A stretch of DNA of 8,440 nucleotides, from contig JANSYB010000064.1 of assembly GCA_024742655.1 (NCBI GenBank), positions 1 through 8,440 of the forward strand. The letters are read 5' to 3'. Both the position numbers and the translations under genes were made by a program. The DNA comes from Paracoccaceae bacterium. Its GTDB lineage: Bacteria; Pseudomonadota; Alphaproteobacteria; Rhodobacterales; Rhodobacteraceae. The notes beneath the pieces were generated by a model, which ran no database searches, was not told the DNA's origin, and saw nothing but the letters and a program-made list of their open reading frames with translations. Positions 6,505 through 8,440 of this stretch are shown piece after piece; position 1 is the first letter of the stretch, and every line of letters starts with the position of its first letter.

Positions 6505-6526
6505 TGCATTATGTGACGTGTTGCAT
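6505..6526. promoter_or_regulatory. Second copy of the TGCATTATG / TTGCAT motif, ruvC-proximal
   Basis: TGCATTATG (6505-6513), seven bases, then TTGCAT (6521-6526). The same two words occur at 6366-6374 and 6381-6386, six bases apart, inside the palindrome cluster. The 5' part is also embedded in the small inverted repeat ATAAT-TGTGC-ATTAT (6498-6512). It may be a second site for the same DNA-binding protein, nearer to ruvC. Confidence 0.35.
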
Positions 6527-6540
6527 TCTTCTTGGTCTTT

Positions 6541-6555
6541 GTTCTTGTTTCGTGC
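6541..6555 (+). promoter_or_regulatory. Partial LexA (SOS) box upstream of ruvCAB
   Basis: GTTC-TTGTTTC-GTGC matches 7 of 8 fixed bases of the alphaproteobacterial LexA consensus GTTC-N7-GTTC. It lies 36 bases before the ruvC start codon, and a loose -10-like GCTAAT (6554-6559) overlaps its end, which would suit repression. ruvCAB is a known SOS-regulon operon in several alphaproteobacteria. One mismatch in the essential half-site makes this tentative. Confidence 0.35.
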
Positions 6556-6591
6556 TAATCGTGAAAAAAACGACAAGGACGGGCAGTCAAC

Positions 6592-7086
6592 ATGCGGGTC
6601 ATCGGTATCGATCCCGGCTTGCGCAACCTCGGTTGGGGGGTGATCGAGATGGCCGGCAGCCGCCTGAGCCATGTAGCCAACGGCATTTGCCAATCCCAAG
6701 GGGCGGACCTGGCGCAACGGCTCTTGTCGCTTCACGACCAGCTGTCGCAGATCATGCGTGACATGCAACCGGACATGGCCGCGGTTGAACAGACCTTCGT
6801 GAACAAGGACGGCGCGGGAACACTCAAATTGGGTCAGGCCCGCGGGATTGCCATGCTGGTGCCAGCCCAGTTCGGCCTGAGTGTCGGCGAATACGCCCCC
6901 AACACGGTGAAGAAGACCGTTGTGGGCGTCGGCCATGCCGGCAAGGATCAGGTGGCGCATATGGTGCGCGTGCAACTGCCCGGGGTCGAGATTGCCGGGC
7001 CGGATGCCGCCGATGCGCTGGCCATCGCCATTTGCCATGCCCATCACGGCGGTGCCGCGGACCGGCTCAGGAGGCGGATCGCATGA
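6592..7086 (+). CDS. ruvC: Crossover junction endodeoxyribonuclease RuvC
   Basis: RuvC is a dimeric, metal-dependent nuclease with an RNase H fold that cuts Holliday junctions symmetrically, working with RuvAB. The 164-residue product has the N-terminal [13 protein letters not shown] strand (5-17), with catalytic D7; E66 in [10 protein letters not shown] (64-73); and D138 and D141 in [11 protein letters not shown] (136-146). These four acidic residues fall at the same numbers as in E. coli RuvC. The basic DNA-contact stretch [16 protein letters not shown] (105-121) is present. The start is set by the [10 protein letters not shown] terminus; AAGGA (6575-6579) lies about 12 bases upstream, slightly far. 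The TGA stop overlaps the ruvA ATG (ATGA, 7083-7086), so ruvC and ruvA are translationally coupled in one operon. Confidence 0.97.
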   Translation: MRVIGIDPGLRNLGWGVIEMAGSRLSHVANGICQSQGADLAQRLLSLHDQLSQIMRDMQPDMAAVEQTFVNKDGAGTLKLGQARGIAMLVPAQFGLSVGEYAPNTVKKTVVGVGHAGKDQVAHMVRVQLPGVEIAGPDAADALAIAICHAHHGGAADRLRRRIA

Positions 7087-7757
7087 TCGGGCGTTTGGCC
7101 GGACGGATCGATTATCGCGCGGGTGATCACGTTCTGATCGATGTGCGCGGGGTTGGGTATCTCGTCTATTGTTCCGACCGCACGTTGCAGGCACTGCCCG
7201 GCGTGGGCGAGCATACGGCGCTCTATACCGACCTTGTGGTGCGAGAGGATCTTTTGCAGCTGTTCGGGTTCACCACGCTGGCCGAAAAGGAATGGCACCG
7301 CCTGCTGATGAGCATTCAGGGCGTCGGCGCCAAGGCGTCGCTGGCCATTCTGGGCACGCTTGGCCCCGAAGGTGTGGGGCGCGCGATCGCGTTGGGGGAC
7401 TGGAACGCGGTCAAGGCGGCCAAGGGCATCGGGCCCAAGACGGCGCAGCGCGTCGTCAATGAACTCAAGGACAAGGCACCCGAGGTGATGGCGATGGGTG
7501 CCTCGGCCTCGGTCCCGGCTTCTGGTCGCGTGGATGTGGATGACGAGGTGATCGAGGCCCCGGCACCCGCGGCCCCGGCCAGACCCGCCGTGACCAGCGC
7601 GGGATCGCAGGCAGAGGCACTGTCGGCCTTGACCAACCTGGGCTACGGCCCCGGTGAGGCGGCGGGCGCGGTGGCACAGGCGGCGGGCGACGATCCGCAG
7701 GCCGAAACGCCGGCGCTGATCCGCGCGGCGCTGAAACTGCTGGCGCCGAAAGGGTAG
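7083..7757 (+). CDS. ruvA: Holliday junction branch-migration protein RuvA
   Basis: RuvA tetramers hold the open Holliday junction and dock the RuvB motors. The 224-residue product shows all three domains: an OB fold (about 1-62, starting [12 protein letters not shown]), tandem helix-hairpin-helix motifs ([17 protein letters not shown], 74-90, and [16 protein letters not shown], 110-125) and a C-terminal UBA-like RuvB-binding domain ([19 protein letters not shown], 179-197). Domains II and III are joined by an Ala/Pro-rich linker (about 132-175), longer than in E. coli RuvA (203 residues in total). The frame is open further upstream to 7032, but the ATG at 7083 matches the conserved N terminus and has AGGAGG (7069-7074) eight bases before it. 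The start overlaps the ruvC stop. Confidence 0.97.
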   Translation: MIGRLAGRIDYRAGDHVLIDVRGVGYLVYCSDRTLQALPGVGEHTALYTDLVVREDLLQLFGFTTLAEKEWHRLLMSIQGVGAKASLAILGTLGPEGVGRAIALGDWNAVKAAKGIGPKTAQRVVNELKDKAPEVMAMGASASVPASGRVDVDDEVIEAPAPAAPARPAVTSAGSQAEALSALTNLGYGPGEAAGAVAQAAGDDPQAETPALIRAALKLLAPKG

Positions 7758-7760
7758 AGC

Positions 7761-8440
7761 ATGGCCGAGCCTGATCCGACACTGCGCCCCGATCCGCTGC
7801 CCGAGGATACGGACCGCGCCCTGCGCCCGCAGGTTCTCGATGATTTCATCGGGCAGGCCGAGGCGCGCGCCAACCTGCGCGTCTTCATCCAGTCCGCCCG
7901 CCAGCGGGGCGAGGCGATGGACCATACGCTCTTCCACGGCCCGCCCGGCCTTGGCAAGACGACGCTCGCGCAGATCATGGCGCGCGAACTGGGCGTTGGG
8001 TTCCGCATGACCTCGGGGCCGGTTCTGGCCAAGGCGGGGGATCTGGCCGCGATCCTGACCAACCTTGAGCGCAACGATGTTCTGTTCATAGACGAGATCC
8101 ACCGCCTCAACCCGGCGGTGGAGGAGGTGCTTTACCCGGCGATGGAGGATTTCGAGCTGGACCTCGTGATCGGTGAGGGGCCGGCCGCCCGCACCGTGCG
8201 GATCGAGCTGCAGCCCTTTACGCTGGTGGGTGCGACGACGCGGCTGGGTTTGTTGACCACGCCGCTGCGCGACCGGTTCGGCATTCCCACACGCCTGCAA
8301 TTCTATACCGAGGATGAGCTGCACGAGATCGTTACCCGCAATGCACGTCAATTGGGGGCACCGGCCGACGACCACGGCGCGCGCGAGATCGCGCGACGTT
8401 CGCGCGGTACGCCCCGTATCGCGGGGCGGCTGCTGCGCCG
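7761..8440 (+). CDS. ruvB: Holliday junction ATP-dependent DNA helicase RuvB, 3' truncated by window edge
   Basis: RuvB is the AAA+ hexameric motor that drives branch migration at junctions held by RuvA. The first 226 residues are visible (the family usually has about 340), so the C-terminal winged-helix domain lies beyond the window. The N terminus is [11 protein letters not shown], then [12 protein letters not shown] (21-32). Walker A is GPPGLGKT (60-67), Walker B is VLFIDE (107-112) followed by IHRLN (113-117), sensor 1 is GATTR (157-161), the arginine-finger motif is PLRDRFG (168-174) and the sensor 2 arginine lies in GTPRIAGR (216-223). The ATG is three bases after the ruvA stop, with GAAAGGG at the ruvA 3' end as ribosome site, so it is the third gene of the ruvCAB operon. 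No defect is seen. Confidence 0.97.
   Translation, partial: MAEPDPTLRPDPLPEDTDRALRPQVLDDFIGQAEARANLRVFIQSARQRGEAMDHTLFHGPPGLGKTTLAQIMARELGVGFRMTSGPVLAKAGDLAAILTNLERNDVLFIDEIHRLNPAVEEVLYPAMEDFELDLVIGEGPAARTVRIELQPFTLVGATTRLGLLTTPLRDRFGIPTRLQFYTEDELHEIVTRNARQLGAPADDHGAREIARRSRGTPRIAGRLLR

Larger units (their letters stand above)
6273..6591. other. 319-base divergent intergenic region between the DUF1127 gene and ruvC
   Basis: No gene is supported here. Short open frames near 6419-6643 and 6441-6761 lack a convincing ribosome site and family match, and they run out of frame into ruvC. The stretch is clearly AT-richer than the flanking genes between about 6355 and 6425. It contains three adjacent palindromes (6359-6406), a two-part TGCATTATG / TTGCAT motif present twice, a possible - strand promoter (6322-6348) and a partial LexA-like box (6541-6555). 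It must hold the promoters of both divergent units. Confidence 0.8.

Noticed and set aside
6412..7194. A 260-codon open frame on the - strand antisense to ruvC
   Set aside because: It is antisense to ruvC, whose four catalytic residues fix the coding frame, and lacks a plausible ribosome site and family features.
7044..8375. A 443-codon open frame on the - strand antisense to ruvA and ruvB
   Set aside because: It covers two certain genes in antisense and shows low-complexity, Arg/Gln-rich sequence with no recognisable domain.
1..8440. CRISPR arrays, tRNA or rRNA genes, insertion sequences, prophage or defence genes
   Set aside because: No regular spacer repeats, cloverleaf sequences, transposase motifs or terminal inverted repeats were found; gene content and composition are ordinary chromosomal.

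Overview
The window is ordinary GC-rich chromosome and reads as an alphaproteobacterium, most likely a Rhodobacterales/Roseobacter-group bacterium. The pointers are the ruvC-ruvA-ruvB order, a small DUF1127 protein, a short PrmA, a TTGAT-N4-ATCA(g) site of the Fnr/FnrL kind, a partial GTTC-N7-GTTC (alphaproteobacterial LexA) site, and an intergenic GCCTCCGGCGGGAGTATTT element that I recall from Rhodobacterales intergenic regions. The organism call is inference. I could not search a database.

Layout, left to right. (1) The 3' nine-tenths of priA, the replication-restart helicase, runs + and enters from the left edge. It is followed by a 186-base spacer holding GC-rich hairpins and the CCTCCGGCGGG element. 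(2) A YeeE/YedE-type (thiosulfate-uptake family) membrane protein lies on the - strand, divergent from an MFS transporter on the + strand. Their shared 144-base intergenic region contains a near-consensus FNR-type box. (3) prmA (ribosomal protein L11 methyltransferase) starts 24 bases after the MFS gene. Then comes a small single-pass membrane protein of unknown function, closed by a strong intrinsic terminator that probably also serves the convergent DUF1127 gene. (4) A 64-residue DUF1127 protein on the - strand is divergent from ruvC. The 319-base region between them is AT-richer than its surroundings and carries a cluster of palindromes plus a repeated two-part TGCATTATG / TTGCAT motif. (5) The ruvCAB operon (Holliday-junction resolvase, junction-binding protein, branch-migration motor) is tightly packed, with an ATGA overlap between ruvC and ruvA. 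ruvB runs off the right edge.

How the genes work together. RuvC, RuvA and RuvB form one machine, RuvAB migrating Holliday junctions and RuvC cutting them, and PriA reloads the replisome on recombination and fork-repair intermediates, so both ends of the window concern DNA repair. The middle holds unrelated transport and translation genes. I do not see a new multi-gene system. The most interesting unexplained signals are regulatory: the stacked palindromes between DUF1127 and ruvC, and the FNR-like box between the sulfur transporter and the MFS gene.
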